From Clostridium sp. (GTDB taxonomy: Bacteria; Bacillota_I; Bacilli_A; RF39; UBA660), in assembly GCA_022010095.1 (NCBI GenBank), contig CP091739.1:868001-932000 (forward strand): a stretch of DNA of 64,000 nt, read 5' to 3'. The notes under the pieces are model-generated. The model saw only the letters and a list, made by a program, of their open reading frames with translations. It did not search any database and was not told the origin of the DNA. Shown piece by piece: positions 1-9,436 of this stretch (positions are counted from its first letter, which is position 1; every line of letters begins with the position of its first letter). The translations under genes were made by a program, and so were the position numbers.

Positions 1-733
1 TTCAACAATAAATCCTTCATTCATATTTATTTCACTATTATCAATTGCTTCCCAATATAATGCATAATAATTTTTTTATTTGTTTTATAATCATAAATAT
101 TACCATTAGTATCAACATGAATATTCCAACTATCATTATATTTTGGATAAGTATGTGTAAGTAACTTATCATGTTTTTAAGTTTAATTGTTAAATCCATT
201 TCTTTAGTTGGATAAACATACATAATTGGCTTATAAGCTATATCAGAATCACATTCTTCAGTGCTTACTACCCTATAGTATGCTTTTATTTCATTAATAT
301 TTTCATTATCACTAACAGGTATTTCAAATGTTTTTATCATGCGAGCACATACACCACAAGAATGTCTAAAATCAAAATAAAGATTTAAATTATTATTGCT
401 ATCTACCTCTTTTTTTAACAAATTCTATTTTTTTCATTACAATCATCAACACCAGGTATAGTAAATAATATATATTTAACACCATCTTCTTTTTGTCTTA
501 TATTCAGCCTTATACTGAATTTCACTTGATTCAAAAAAATACCATACTTAGTTTTTAAAAAAATATCAGTTTTTTTCTATTTATAAATATATAATATATT
601 ATTGTTGAAATGATTAATACAAATACAATAACAAATATAAATATTTTTTTACATTATTATTCTTTTTCTATTTTTTTAATAGTTTTTATTATTATTTTTT
701 TCTTTCTCTACTTTCTTTTTTTCTTTTTTTCAT
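1..733 (-). CDS. Membrane-anchored hypothetical protein, 3' end off window
   Basis: The reading frame is broken at several A/T runs but reads as one protein: a Lys/Arg-rich start, one membrane segment (about 560-650), then an extracytoplasmic region with CGVC (about 330-350) and a TYPKYNDSW...ALYWE stretch (1-170) that I have seen in uncharacterised Bacillota surface proteins. No function is claimed. The start at 733 follows GGTAGGTG; an ATG at 654 is the alternative. The C-terminus lies beyond base 1. Confidence 0.55.
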
Positions 734-770
734 ACACACCTACCTATTTTAATAATAGCACATATCAGAT

Positions 771-801
771 AAAAAGACACTAATTTCTTTTCATTAGTGT
801 C
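771..801 (-). terminator. Rho-independent terminator
   Basis: Perfect 9-bp arms (776-784 and 793-801) with an 8-nt loop, followed on the minus strand by a T run. It overlaps the stop codon of the 68-residue gene at 780-986. Confidence 0.75.
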
Positions 802-986
802 AATCCATTTCTTTCTTCTAAAAGTCTTAATTCTCTTTCTTTAAGTTCGTTTTGTTTCTCTATTGCTAGTGCTAATCTTTCAAGAGTTTTAACATTTTCA
901 TTAAACTCTTTCAATGCATATTTAAGTCCATCTGTATTCTTTAAAGCGATAGTAAGAGCTCTCATTATTTCATCACTATATGACAT
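780..986 (-). CDS. Small coiled-coil hypothetical protein (68 aa)
   Basis: An intact 68-residue frame preceded by a strong AAGGAAGG ribosome site and followed at once by a terminator, so it is likely real. The sequence is Glu/Lys/Leu-rich from residue 25 on and looks like one amphipathic or coiled-coil helix. There is no signal peptide, membrane segment or recognisable domain. It is a single-gene unit downstream of the ABC exporter operon. No function assigned. Confidence 0.6.
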   Translation of the reverse strand: MSYSDEIMRALTIALKNTDGLKYALKEFNENVKTLERLALAIEKQNELKERELRLLEERNGLTLMKRN

Positions 987-1042
987 ATTATACCTTCCTT
1001 TGTGTGATGTATAATACTATTTATAAATATGTTTGTCAAATA

Positions 1043-2203
1043 TTAAGCAATAACTCTTTTTCTCTTTTTAGTAACAATATTATTTATTATGATAAACAAT
1101 ATAGAAAATAATAACATTATAATTGTATTAATAAATACATCATGAAGATTACTTATGTTAATAACTTCTAAACTTTTTAATATTTCATTACTATTTATAA
1201 AATAATATGTTGGTAAAATGTGAGCAATTTTTATTACTAAACTTGGTAACATTTCAGGTGGTATAAATGCTCCACATAAGAATGCAGAACCAAGTGCGAC
1301 TACATTAACTATTCCACTTACTGCAACTTTACTATAACATAGAGAACTTATTAAAAGTGATAAAGTTAAACAGCAAAAAGTAAATATAAATTCATTTCCA
1401 ATAAACAATAGTCCTCTTAATGTGAATAACTCATTACCAAGTATTACAAATCCAAGTATCGTATAAAGAAGCCATACTACTAAAGCATACACTGAACTAG
1501 CGAGCAATACTAATCTATTATGTTCTTTATAATTCATACTACTTATGATAATTCTTTTGTTAACAGACTTTTTCATGAAAAACTAGTTATTACTAAACAA
1601 ATAATATATATAGTTACTGCCATTATACTGTAACTTGCAAAATTGAAATATCTTGATACTTTTGTTAACTTATTAGTATTTAGCTTTGAAACAATCTCTA
1701 CATTAGTTTTATCTTTCAAACTTTCATTTATATTATTTATAAGTTCACTTTCACTTATATTAGTTTTTTCAAATATATATTTTTGAGTTTCAATATATCT
1801 ACTTAACATCATTTCTGCTAAAGGGCTGCATCATATGTATCTACTTTCTTAATCTCAAGTTCAACATCTTTATCATTTAAAGTATCAATTCCATAATCCT
1901 TTGGTATATATATTATATAACTAATATCTCTATAAAATAATGCATCATCTCTTGCTTCTTCATTATCTTTTTATACTGACTATATTAGCATTATCACTCA
2001 TATATTTTTACTAAATTCTTTGCAATCTCACTGTCTTTATCATTATTAACAATTAATATGTCTGGTTTAGTTGAAGTAAAGTCTACTCCCGAATCATTAG
2101 TAGTCATATTAACACCACCAAATACTATTAACATGACTGTATATAATATAATTGTTCCTTTATACTTATTAATTACTTTCCAAAATGTACTAAATACTGT
2201 CAT
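1043..2203 (-). CDS. ABC-2 type transporter permease
   Basis: About 385 residues in several frames. It starts MTVFSTFWKVINKYKG with one membrane helix, then an extracytoplasmic domain (about 1570-2100) and a C-terminal block of five hydrophobic helices (1043-1576) typical of ABC2_membrane proteins, including a GAFIPPEMLP loop. It is the last gene of the TetR/LiaF-like/ATPase/permease operon and its start overlaps the end of the paralogous upstream permease by 14 bases, implying coupled translation. Substrate unknown; such pairs usually export drugs, peptides or lipids. Breaks near 1575, 1815-1990 fall at T runs and look like sequence errors. Confidence 0.8.
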
Positions 2204-3373
2204 ATCTTTGTCTCCTTAAACTACTATAAGATATTAATAACATTACCGCGCTAAATACTAATAAACTTATTACATTAAAATAATATCTATTAAATGTATC
2301 ATAATAATATAGTGAATAGAATCCATCTGTTATCATACTCGCTGGATTAATAAGATTTAACACTCTTACATTTTTTTGTCAATAATATATTTCATTGTTA
2401 TACCCATCATACCAGACATAAAACACATAAGCATAGTTATACCAACAAGTATACCAGTTTTAGCATTCTCATTTGTTTTAATTAAGGAAGAAACAAGAAC
2501 ACCTAATGATAATCCTGCAAAAGAACCAATAAGCATTAATAATATTACTTTATCAATATTATTACCATAATCTACTTTCAATACAAATATCGTATATATA
2601 AATAATATAAATATACCAACTATTTGAACTATATAACTTGATATTAAACTACTTATAAGTAATGATGATTTCTTTATACCAGATACTGATATTCTCTTAC
2701 CAACACTATTCATATTAGGAAGAATATAATTAATAATATACATAGATAACATAGAACCATATAAACATGACATAGCTAATAAAGTATAAATATTCAATCA
2801 TAGTATAACTTAAATTAGTACGTGATATATCTTTAAACTTTGCTTTTAGAATTATTCATGATATTGTTTGCTAAAGAAACTATTTCTTCATAATTAACCA
2901 TATAATTATTATTTTTCAAGTTCTTTAGTTATTATATTCGTAAGTATTACTTTCTTACTTTGTATTTCATCTATAACATATTTAGTAACAGTTTCATTAA
3001 TACCACTCTTATTTACACTAACACTTATATCATCATCATTAAACAAAATACATGCACTTACTTTTTTTCTTCTTCAAGTAATTTTTTTACATTCATTAAG
3101 AGAAGTATATCTAGTATTAAACATATAGTTTTTCACTATTTTTTTATCACTTAATTCTTGAAAAGTATTCTTGAAAAACTATATCATTATTAAAATTATC
3201 ATTATCAACAATAGCTATATCAATAATATCTAATTTTTCACTATTTTCTATATCACTAAAAGCCATCTTAAAAAATGTACCTAATATTATTGGAAAGGCA
3301 AAAGTCCAAAAATATTAATGCTTTACTTCTAAATAATGTCTTAAATGAATATTTTTAAATTATGTAAGAACAT
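2190..3373 (-). CDS. ABC-2 type transporter permease
   Basis: Paralogue of the following permease, about 390 residues with frame breaks. It starts MFLHNLK at 3373, where the TAATG overlaps the ATPase stop. There is an N-terminal helix, an extracytoplasmic domain with a VDN/SEKLD region (2870-3250), and a C-terminal six-helix domain (2200-2800) ending ...SSLRRQRYDSI at 2190. Two different ABC-2 subunits beside one ATPase suggest a heterodimeric exporter. Confidence 0.8.
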
Positions 3374-4330
3374 TAATCTCTTAAATCCTTTCCAGTTAAC
3401 TCTAAGAATACATCATTTAAAGTAGGTCTTTCTACAAATATTTTATTATAATTAACTTTCTTACTTTTTAAATAATCCATAAGTTCATTAATATTATTTT
3501 TGCCTTTCTTATATATCACTACTAAATTATTTCTATCATATGTAACATCATCAACATTCTTAAATTCTCTTATCTCATTAATTATTTCTTCATTTAATGA
3601 ATCTATTTCTAATGTTATCTTTTTCTTCTATTTTTAGTCATTTCTTTAAGTTCTTCTTTAGTACCTTCGGCAATTATTTTTACCTTTATCAAGTATAATA
3701 ATTCTATCACATAATATTTCTGCTTCTTCCATGTAATGAGTTGTATATACTATAGTTGCTCCTTTATCTCTTAACATTTTAATTCCATCAAGTATATTAT
3801 TTCTACTTTGTGGGTCTACTGCAACAGTTGGTTCATCTAAAAATATTAGCCTAGGTTTATGAGCAATACCACATGCTATATTAAGACGTCTTAAAAGTCC
3901 GCCTGATAATTGTTTGGGATAAAATTTTTTATAGTTTTCAAGCCCTACTAGTTTTTATCGCATCTTCTACACATTTACTTCTCTTATTCTTATCAGTTAT
4001 ATAAAGTCCACAAAAAAATAATCTATATTTTTCTAGTACTGTTAATTCATTAAAAAAACAGCAACTTCTTGAAATATAACACCTATATCTCTTTTTTTAA
4101 ATCATATGAATCAGGTTTCATTTCTTTTATTAAATATCTTAATAGTTCCACTTTCATATTTCAAAAGAGATAATATTGAGTTAATTGTAGTTGATTTACC
4201 ACTTCCATTTGGTCCTAAAAGTCCTAATATTTCGCCTTTATATACAACAAATGATAAATTATCTACTGCTTTTAAAATTTTTTTATACGACTTTGTTAAA
4301 TTTTTTTAATTTCAATTACTTTTTTTCCAT
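3373..4330 (-). CDS. ABC transporter ATP-binding protein (DrrA/CcmA type)
   Basis: About 318 residues. Walker A GPNGSGKST lies near 4190-4220; the signature region (QLSGGLLRRLN read through a frame break, about 3890-3930), Walker B with downstream DEPTVAVDP (about 3810-3850) and the C-terminal DrrA-like extension ending TLNDVFLELTGKDLRD follow. The start at 4330 follows AAAGGAAT. It powers the two ABC-2 permeases downstream, to which it is coupled through a TAATG overlap. Frame breaks occur at poly-A/T near 4320, 4090, 3950 and 3630. Confidence 0.88.
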
Positions 4331-4340
4331 ATATTCCTTT

Positions 4341-4989
4341 CTACTTAATGTCAACTCCTCCAAAAATACAATTACAATTTACATATATTGTATGTTTGCC
4401 ATCATTATTTTTTCTCTTGTTTTCAGCACCGCCAAAGAATGAAGCTGAACTTATTATTACTTTAACGTCCTCTGGCACAATTACATCTATACCTCCAAAT
4501 ACAGCATTACAATTAATAAGAACATCATCTTTAATTTTAACATTTCTTAAATCACAGTCAATACCACCAAATATAGCAGTTAAAGTTGTTCCTTTAAATT
4601 CATCTTTATCAAATAATACCTTTTGCCCACTGAAAACTGCTACATGTTCACCCTCAGTATTCTTACTTACTTTTTCACTAATCTTATTTCTAAATATAAT
4701 TGAAAATCCAAATACTATTAACACTATTGGTAATAATAATTTCCAGAATAAATTATAATCCATTATACCTCTACTACAAAGTAATAAAAGAACTCCTACA
4801 CTAAGCATTATAACAGACCATGTCTTATCTTTCTCACTAATTATTCCTGATATACTTGGTATTATTATAAATAATGTCCACCATCCTTTAAAAAATATAT
4901 TTACTGTTAATATTCCAGTTAATTTTAATATCAGAGCTACTCCAACTAGTATTAAAGCTGAACCCCACAAAATGTCTTTTCTTATTCAT
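4341..4989 (-). CDS. LiaF-like / DUF5668 membrane protein
   Basis: About 215 residues: four membrane helices (residues about 8-105), then a soluble beta-rich domain with repeated IFGGID/AVFGGID/SFFGG/IFGGVD motifs ending GGVDIK, as in the LiaF C-terminal domain that senses or modulates envelope stress. The ATG at 4989 has AAGGAAAT upstream and overlaps the TetR stop (ATGA); one A in the run after the start is probably extra. Its place between a TetR regulator and an ABC exporter suggests a role in envelope-stress response. Function by analogy only. Confidence 0.75.
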
Positions 4990-5565
4990 TTATATTTCCT
5001 TCTTTCTTTTTCTATTTCTATTAACGCATTAAATTCTTCTGTTAATAAATCACTTATTTCTTTTTTTAGATATTTTAATCGCATTAGTCGCTATTAAAGA
5101 TGCAAGTCCATGAGTAAATATCCACATCTTGTAATGAAATGTTTTAATTTCATTGTCTTTTACTTTACCACTCTCTTTTATAAACATAGAAATCTTCTTA
5201 AAATTCTTATCATCATCAGGTAAATATTTATCATTAGTCATAAATAATATTTTTAAATAGTTCTTTCTCATTACAAGCAAAATCAATATAATTTATACCT
5301 ATTTTTCTTATATTCAGGTATATTTTTCATCTCCTTTTGTAAAAAAATATAATCATAAAAGTATTGCCATATCTTTTTAATAAGTTCACTATTCATTTCT
5401 TGAACATCCCTAAATTGATAATATATTGGTCTTATAGAACAATTTAATCTTTTTAGCAATCTCTCTATTACTTACTTTATCAAGTCCTGATGTTCTTGCT
5501 ATATCAAAAGCAGTATCAAGTATCATATCTTTACTTATTTTTAGTAACAGTAGGTATATTATCAT
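4986..5565 (-). CDS. TetR/AcrR family transcriptional regulator
   Basis: About 190 residues. The N-terminal helix-turn-helix reads DMILDTAFDIART..GLDKVSNREIAKKLNCSI then PIYYQF across a frame break at 5450; a helical ligand-binding domain follows (KDNEIKTFHYKMWIFTHGLA, about 5090-5160). The start at 5565 follows AAAGGAG. It is the first gene of the five-gene exporter operon and probably represses it. A weak dyad GTAT-N6-ATAC just upstream (about 5592-5605) may be its operator. Confidence 0.82.
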
Positions 5566-5617
5566 CTCCTTTCTGTATCTACTGATATTGTATCACATAA
5601 TACATTATTTTTAAACA

Positions 5618-5652
5618 AAAAAAATAAAAACCAAACTAATTAATAGTTAGGT
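5618..5652 (-). terminator. Rho-independent terminator after spo0A
   Basis: 9-bp arms with one mismatch (5630-5638, 5644-5652), 5-nt loop, then a long T-rich tract on the minus strand. It lies 6 bases past the Spo0A stop codon. Confidence 0.7.
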
Positions 5653-5657
5653 ATATT

Positions 5658-6422
5658 TTAAACATTAATCATCTCAAGTCTAAGTTTATCTGCAATTGTA
5701 ACTATAAATTCTGAATTAGTAGGTTTCGCTCTATCAATATCAACACTATGACCAAATATATCTTCCATTAAATCAATGTCTCCTCGTAACCATGATACTT
5801 CAATCGCATGTCTTATTGCTCTTTCTACTCTTTGAATAGATGTATTAAATTTGACACTTAAATCAGGGTATAATTTTTTAGTAATTCCACCTATAAAACT
5901 AGGATTATTATATACCATAAGTATTGCACTTCTTATAAATTGATAACCTTTTTATATTAGATGGAATACCAAGCGCATGTAATAATTTAGTAACTTGTAT
6001 TTGAATATCTTTACTTTCAAGTTCAATTATCTTATCATTATTTTTCTTATTAGTTATCGTCTGAACGATTCTATTTTTTAAATCACATAAATCAAATGGC
6101 TTTAAACAATAATATCTAACTCCATATTCACTAACGTCTCTTATAGTTTCTTCTTCATTATATGATGTCATTACAATAACTTTTTTATTTATATTATGTA
6201 CTTTCATATATTCAAGAACTCCAAGTCCATCCTTTTCTTAGGCATTATTAAATCTAGTAATAATAAATCAAAATCAATCTTTTTATTTTCGAATATATCT
6301 ACAGCTTCTTCTCCATTTGAAGCACTACCTACTATTTCAATATCTTTACTATCTGTAAAATACTCCCTAATTAATCCTACTAGTCCTGCATTATCATCTA
6401 CTACTAAGACTTTAATTTTCAT
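5658..6422 (-). CDS. spo0A: Stage 0 sporulation protein A, response regulator
   Basis: About 255 residues. Receiver domain: [14 protein letters not shown], phospho-acceptor Asp in [10 protein letters not shown], the Thr/Ser site VIVMTSYN and Lys in LKPFDL. The C-terminal Spo0A DNA-binding domain is diagnostic: [15 protein letters not shown]..., then [29 protein letters not shown] and KPTNSEFI. Frame breaks at 6225 and 5925-5950 (T runs) are likely errors. It is the master switch into sporulation, so the organism is probably an endospore former. The start at 6422 has AAAGGAG 10 bases upstream. It stands alone here with its own terminator. Confidence 0.95.
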
Positions 6423-6545
6423 GTTTTTTTATTCTCCTTTTTTTATTTATTATACTAACAAGATTATACATATTTCTAGTTTCTAATTTGTCTATAAATG
6501 CATAATATTGTATTATATTGTCATCAAAAAGGAATAATAAAAAAA

Positions 6546-7755
6546 TTAAACTTCATCCAACGAATCCATCAATAAGAAATCTTTTAAGTTTTTAAATGAA
6601 TAACAGTACTAGTACTATAATCAAGTTCATCATTAGTTATTAATATTTTTCTTACAAGAATAATCTAAATTAGAAAATGCTCTAAACTCCCTATCATAAG
6701 CCTTATCATTTTCAACACTATATGCTACTTGTATATAATACTTTTTACCATCTCTTTGTGCTAAAAAGTCAATTTCATAATTACCATTATAATATACATT
6801 AACATTATATCCCATATATAATAATTCATTATAAACAATATTTTTCTAAATTATGAGTTAAATCATATCTATTATCAATACATCTAATTGAATTAAATGA
6901 TACATCAGCATTATATATTTTATAATAATACTTTAATTCTGATTTAGTTTTAGATGAATATGGTTTCATTTCATCAATAATAAATGCTTCTTTTTAAATA
7001 TTCAATATACTTAATTATTGTATTAATAGAACAATTCTCAAAAATTATTATTTATATAATCATGTATAGATTTAGATGATAAAATTCTACTATTAGATTT
7101 TTAATATATAATTAACTAAACTTTTTAAATATAGATATTTTATGTATTTTTATATCTATTTATTAAATCGTTAATAACTATTGTATCATTAAGATCATTT
7201 AAATATATATCACGTGCTGATTCAGAATCATATTCAAATCTTTTAGGAAAACCGCCCCAGACTAAGTAATCAGTAACACTACATTCTTTATTAAGTTCTC
7301 TACAATATTCTAATATTTCTTTATAAACAAATGGTCTTATTCTAAAAAGAAACATATCTTCCACTTAATTCTTTAGTAAATTCTTTAGAGAGTAGTTTAG
7401 AGTTTGAACCTGTAATAAATATTGAATTATCATAAAGTCTTAATGTTTTACACGCCTCACTCCAATTTTTTTAACTTCTTGTATTTCATCTAAAAAAATA
7501 CATAACATTTACCTTTTTTTCTATTTTTTTCAACATATTCTATAAGTTTATCTGAATCATATATATTACTTATTACTTTCTTATCTTCAAAGTTTAAATA
7601 AATAATATTAGAACTTTTCTTTTTAATTTCGTCCATTATTTGTTCCAAAATAACAGACTTTCCACATCTTCTTATTCCAGTAATTATTTTTTTATCATAT
7701 CATCATCATAAAAAAATCTCTTATCTTTAAAACATAATGTTCTCTTTTTAATCAT
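6546..7755 (-). CDS. AAA ATPase with DUF4143 C-terminus
   Basis: About 400 residues. Walker A GIRRCGKS near the N-terminus (about 7655-7680), Walker B-like FLDEIQ region (about 7490), a DFKIRPFVYKEILEYC-type helix and VTDYLVWGGFPKRFEY (7140-7364), then a C-terminal nuclease-like DUF4143 fold with NYEIDFLAQRDGKKYYIQVAY (6720-6815; E-x-DF...V pattern like PD-(D/E)XK). The family is common in gut bacteria, often multi-copy; cellular role unknown. The start at 7755 follows AGGTGATG. Its promoter lies in a large palindrome (see 7774-7857), implying tight autoregulation. Many homopolymer breaks. Confidence 0.85.
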
Positions 7756-7773
7756 TTTTCATCACCTATATTA

Positions 7774-7802
7774 AGTATAGTGAAAGATTTTACAAAAGTC
7801 AA
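7774..7802 (-). promoter_or_regulatory. Sigma-A promoter of the DUF4143 ATPase gene
   Basis: On the minus strand: -35 TTGACT (7802-7797), a 17-base spacer, -10 TATACT (7779-7774), 18 bases before the ATG. This is close to consensus. The -10 lies in one arm of an 18-bp perfect palindrome and the -35 in its loop. Confidence 0.75.
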
Positions 7803-7857
7803 CAAAATCTTTCACTATACTGAAAAGATTTTACAACATTTCAAAAAAATCTTTCAG
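7774..7857. repeat. Palindromic operator-like repeats (AGTATAGTGAAAGATTTT type)
   Basis: Arms 7774-7791 and 7804-7821 are an 18-bp perfect inverted repeat with a 12-base centre. A third and fourth degenerate copy of the same word (7819-7832, and 7844-7857 inverted) follow at once, so the word occurs four times in alternating orientation in 84 bases. It covers the promoter of the ATPase gene, suggesting a repressor-binding array; a strong RNA hairpin is less likely because transcription starts inside it. Confidence 0.75.
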
Positions 7858-7952
7858 TTTATCACATTTTTTTACATATGTTTTTATACCTCAAAAATCA
7901 CATTTTTCCCAAAAAAGTTAATTCACAACAATGATATATTTAATTTTAGATA

Positions 7953-7975
7953 ATAAAAACGAGCATAAAATGCCC
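7953..7975 (-). terminator. Terminator after the TasA-like gene
   Basis: GGGCAT-TTT-ATGCTC stem (7961-7975) then CGTTTTTATT on the minus strand. It ends the transcript that covers the TasA-like gene and the hairpin at 7998-8037. Stretch 7858-7952 holds nothing else that I recognise. Confidence 0.6.
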
Positions 7976-7997
7976 ATTCATTATTAATAAACTATTC

Positions 7998-8037
7998 ACT
8001 ACTCATACCGCCTATCCATGCTTTCGCATGGAGTAGT
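7998..8037 (-). other. Hairpin with GAAA tetraloop downstream of variable-region-like gene end
   Basis: Read on the minus strand: CCATGC-GAAA-GCATGG (8031-8016), enclosed by a second pairing ACTACTC/GAGTAGT (8037-8031 with 8004-7998). It lies about 107 bases past the stop codon of the TasA-like gene. GAAA-loop hairpins or cruciforms downstream of the variable region are a known DGR target feature. It could also be a plain structured 3' UTR. Confidence 0.55.
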
Positions 8038-8138
8038 CGCTTCATAACATCTTTCATACCTTTTTTGTTTTTAGTCGAAGTTTGTTTTTGTTCTCTCTTC
8101 CAATTACATTTTGCATAAGTTTACATATGTTTTACATA

Positions 8139-8260
8139 TTATCCCAATCGGAAAGCTGGGGCGACGCCGATTGCATCATAAGCATTGTTGATATTCCAAT
8201 CTCCGTTATTGCTAACACCTAAGAAACAGTCAGTATTAGCAGAAGTAGCCGCGCGAAGCC
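8139..8260 (-). other. Candidate DGR variable region (3' end of TasA-like gene)
   Basis: The final 40 codons (from WWLRAAT to GVAPAFRLG) switch to NNY codons such as AAC, AGC, GAC, ATC, TTC and to GC-rich stretches (CTTCGCGCGG; GGCGTCGCCCCAGC) that are rare in this window. Alternating fixed (W, LR, G, GV-PAFR) and NNY-encoded small/polar residues is the pattern of adenine-mutagenised variable regions. The GC-rich end is like an initiation-of-mutagenic-homing site. No reverse transcriptase or template repeat is in this window. Confidence 0.45.
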
Positions 8261-9374
8261 ACCAATAAGAACCACTAGTTCCGTTTTTCTTTATTGCTCC
8301 ACTATAGTTACTTGTACTTGTTCCTAAATTTTTATAATAGTCTAATTGTCTTGTTACATCTCTTGCTGTATCATATTTTATTGTATTTGAACTTCCTTGT
8401 GACCATACTTCTGCTGTACTTAGTAAATATAATTTATCTGTTGATGTAAAGTTTGTTTCTCCACTTGTACTTCCATGTCCTGATACTACTGTTGTATCTA
8501 TTATTGCATTCCTTATTTCACTTGGTAATGCATTATATATATCATTATTTACAAATGTTCTCATTGATGTTGCTGGCCATCCTCCTACATTTGTATTTGT
8601 ATCATTCATTTTATGTGTTGTTATTATATCTGCAAATTCTAGTACGAAACCACACGCTGTTTGTGAGAAACCAGTTGTAGAACACTCACTTGGTGTAGAA
8701 GTATTTGCAATACGTAATGTATGTGTTCCATATGTTGAACCCAAATTAACTTCCTTTGTACTTCCAACTTTATACTCACTTCCATGCCCTGCTTTTACAT
8801 TTGCTATTATTGTAGACCATGAATCAGTTGCAAAATCAGGTTTTTTATATTCTTCAATACCAAGTACACCATTAAATTCTTTTCCTTGATTATAATTTTG
8901 ATCTGCATTTGTTTCTTTAAAAAGTATTGTGAATGTGTACTTATGAGTAAATCCACTTTCTATTGATATCTTTTTTGCTATAGTCATATCACTTATTAGT
9001 GCTTGTGATATAGATTCACATGTTCCCTCTACTGTTCCTGCTGAATTAAGTCTTTGACATGTTGCACTTAAAACTAATTCATTATTAGTGATTGTGTTTG
9101 TTAAAGATTGCCAAATAACATTGTAATAAGCATCAAGTGTACCATTGTTTTTTACTGATACTTCTTTTGTTGTTGACCATCCTGGTTTTATATACTGTGC
9201 ATTTATTGCTGGTCCATCAGTATATGTAAGTTTTAGTGTTCCAGCTTCCACAATTACATCTTTTGCATTATCATTTCCTTTTACACTTGTACTAAAGTAT
9301 GCATAAGAAAGTCCTACTGTTAAAAGTAAAAGTAATACAATCAATGTTCCAAATAATATTTTATTATCCTTCAT
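8139..9374 (-). CDS. Secreted TasA/CalY-like protein with DUF6273 C-terminal domain
   Basis: 411 residues, intact. The true start is ATG 9374 (MKDNKILFG) after AAGGAAGGTAAGAG, with a good promoter upstream; an upstream in-frame extension lacks an RBS. Residues 5-30 form a signal anchor ending GLSYAYFS, the SipW-type cleavage context. Residues 30-190 resemble the TasA/CalY (camelysin) beta-sandwich (KEVSVKNNGTLDAYY). Residues about 205-411 are DUF6273, a C-type-lectin-like fold ending SYWWLRAATS...GVAPAFRLG. A SipW-like peptidase is encoded at 15086. The last 40 codons differ in base use and look like a DGR variable region. Likely a surface or biofilm ligand-binding protein. Confidence 0.88.
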   Translation of the reverse strand: MKDNKILFGTLIVLLLLLTVGLSYAYFSTSVKGNDNAKDVIVEAGTLKLTYTDGPAINAQYIKPGWSTTKEVSVKNNGTLDAYYNVIWQSLTNTITNNELVLSATCQRLNSAGTVEGTCESISQALISDMTIAKKISIESGFTHKYTFTILFKETNADQNYNQGKEFNGVLGIEEYKKPDFATDSWSTIIANVKAGHGSEYKVGSTKEVNLGSTYGTHTLRIANTSTPSECSTTGFSQTACGFVLEFADIITTHKMNDTNTNVGGWPATSMRTFVNNDIYNALPSEIRNAIIDTTVVSGHGSTSGETNFTSTDKLYLLSTAEVWSQGSSNTIKYDTARDVTRQLDYYKNLGTSTSNYSGAIKKNGTSGSYWWLRAATSANTDCFLGVSNNGDWNINNAYDAIGVAPAFRLG

Positions 9375-9399
9375 ATCTCTTACCTTCCTTATACTAAAA

Positions 9400-9428
9400 A
9401 GTATAGCACAAAACTTTCTCTTGGACAA
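9400..9428 (-). promoter_or_regulatory. Promoter of the TasA-like gene
   Basis: Minus strand: -35 TTGTCC (9428-9423), 17-base spacer, -10 TATACT (9405-9400), then AAGGAAGG and the ATG at 9374. The -10 sits in a TATAC-N6-GTATA dyad, which may bind a regulator. Confidence 0.65.
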
Positions 9429-9436
9429 TTAAATTA

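Noticed and set aside
1043-3373. Pseudogenised transporter permeases
   Set aside because: Breaks are at homopolymers as in essential genes here, overlapping starts and stops are preserved, and helices continue in another frame.
8453-8680. Plus-strand ORF, Leu/His-rich
   Set aside because: Shadow on the opposite strand of the intact TasA-like gene; no RBS and implausible composition.
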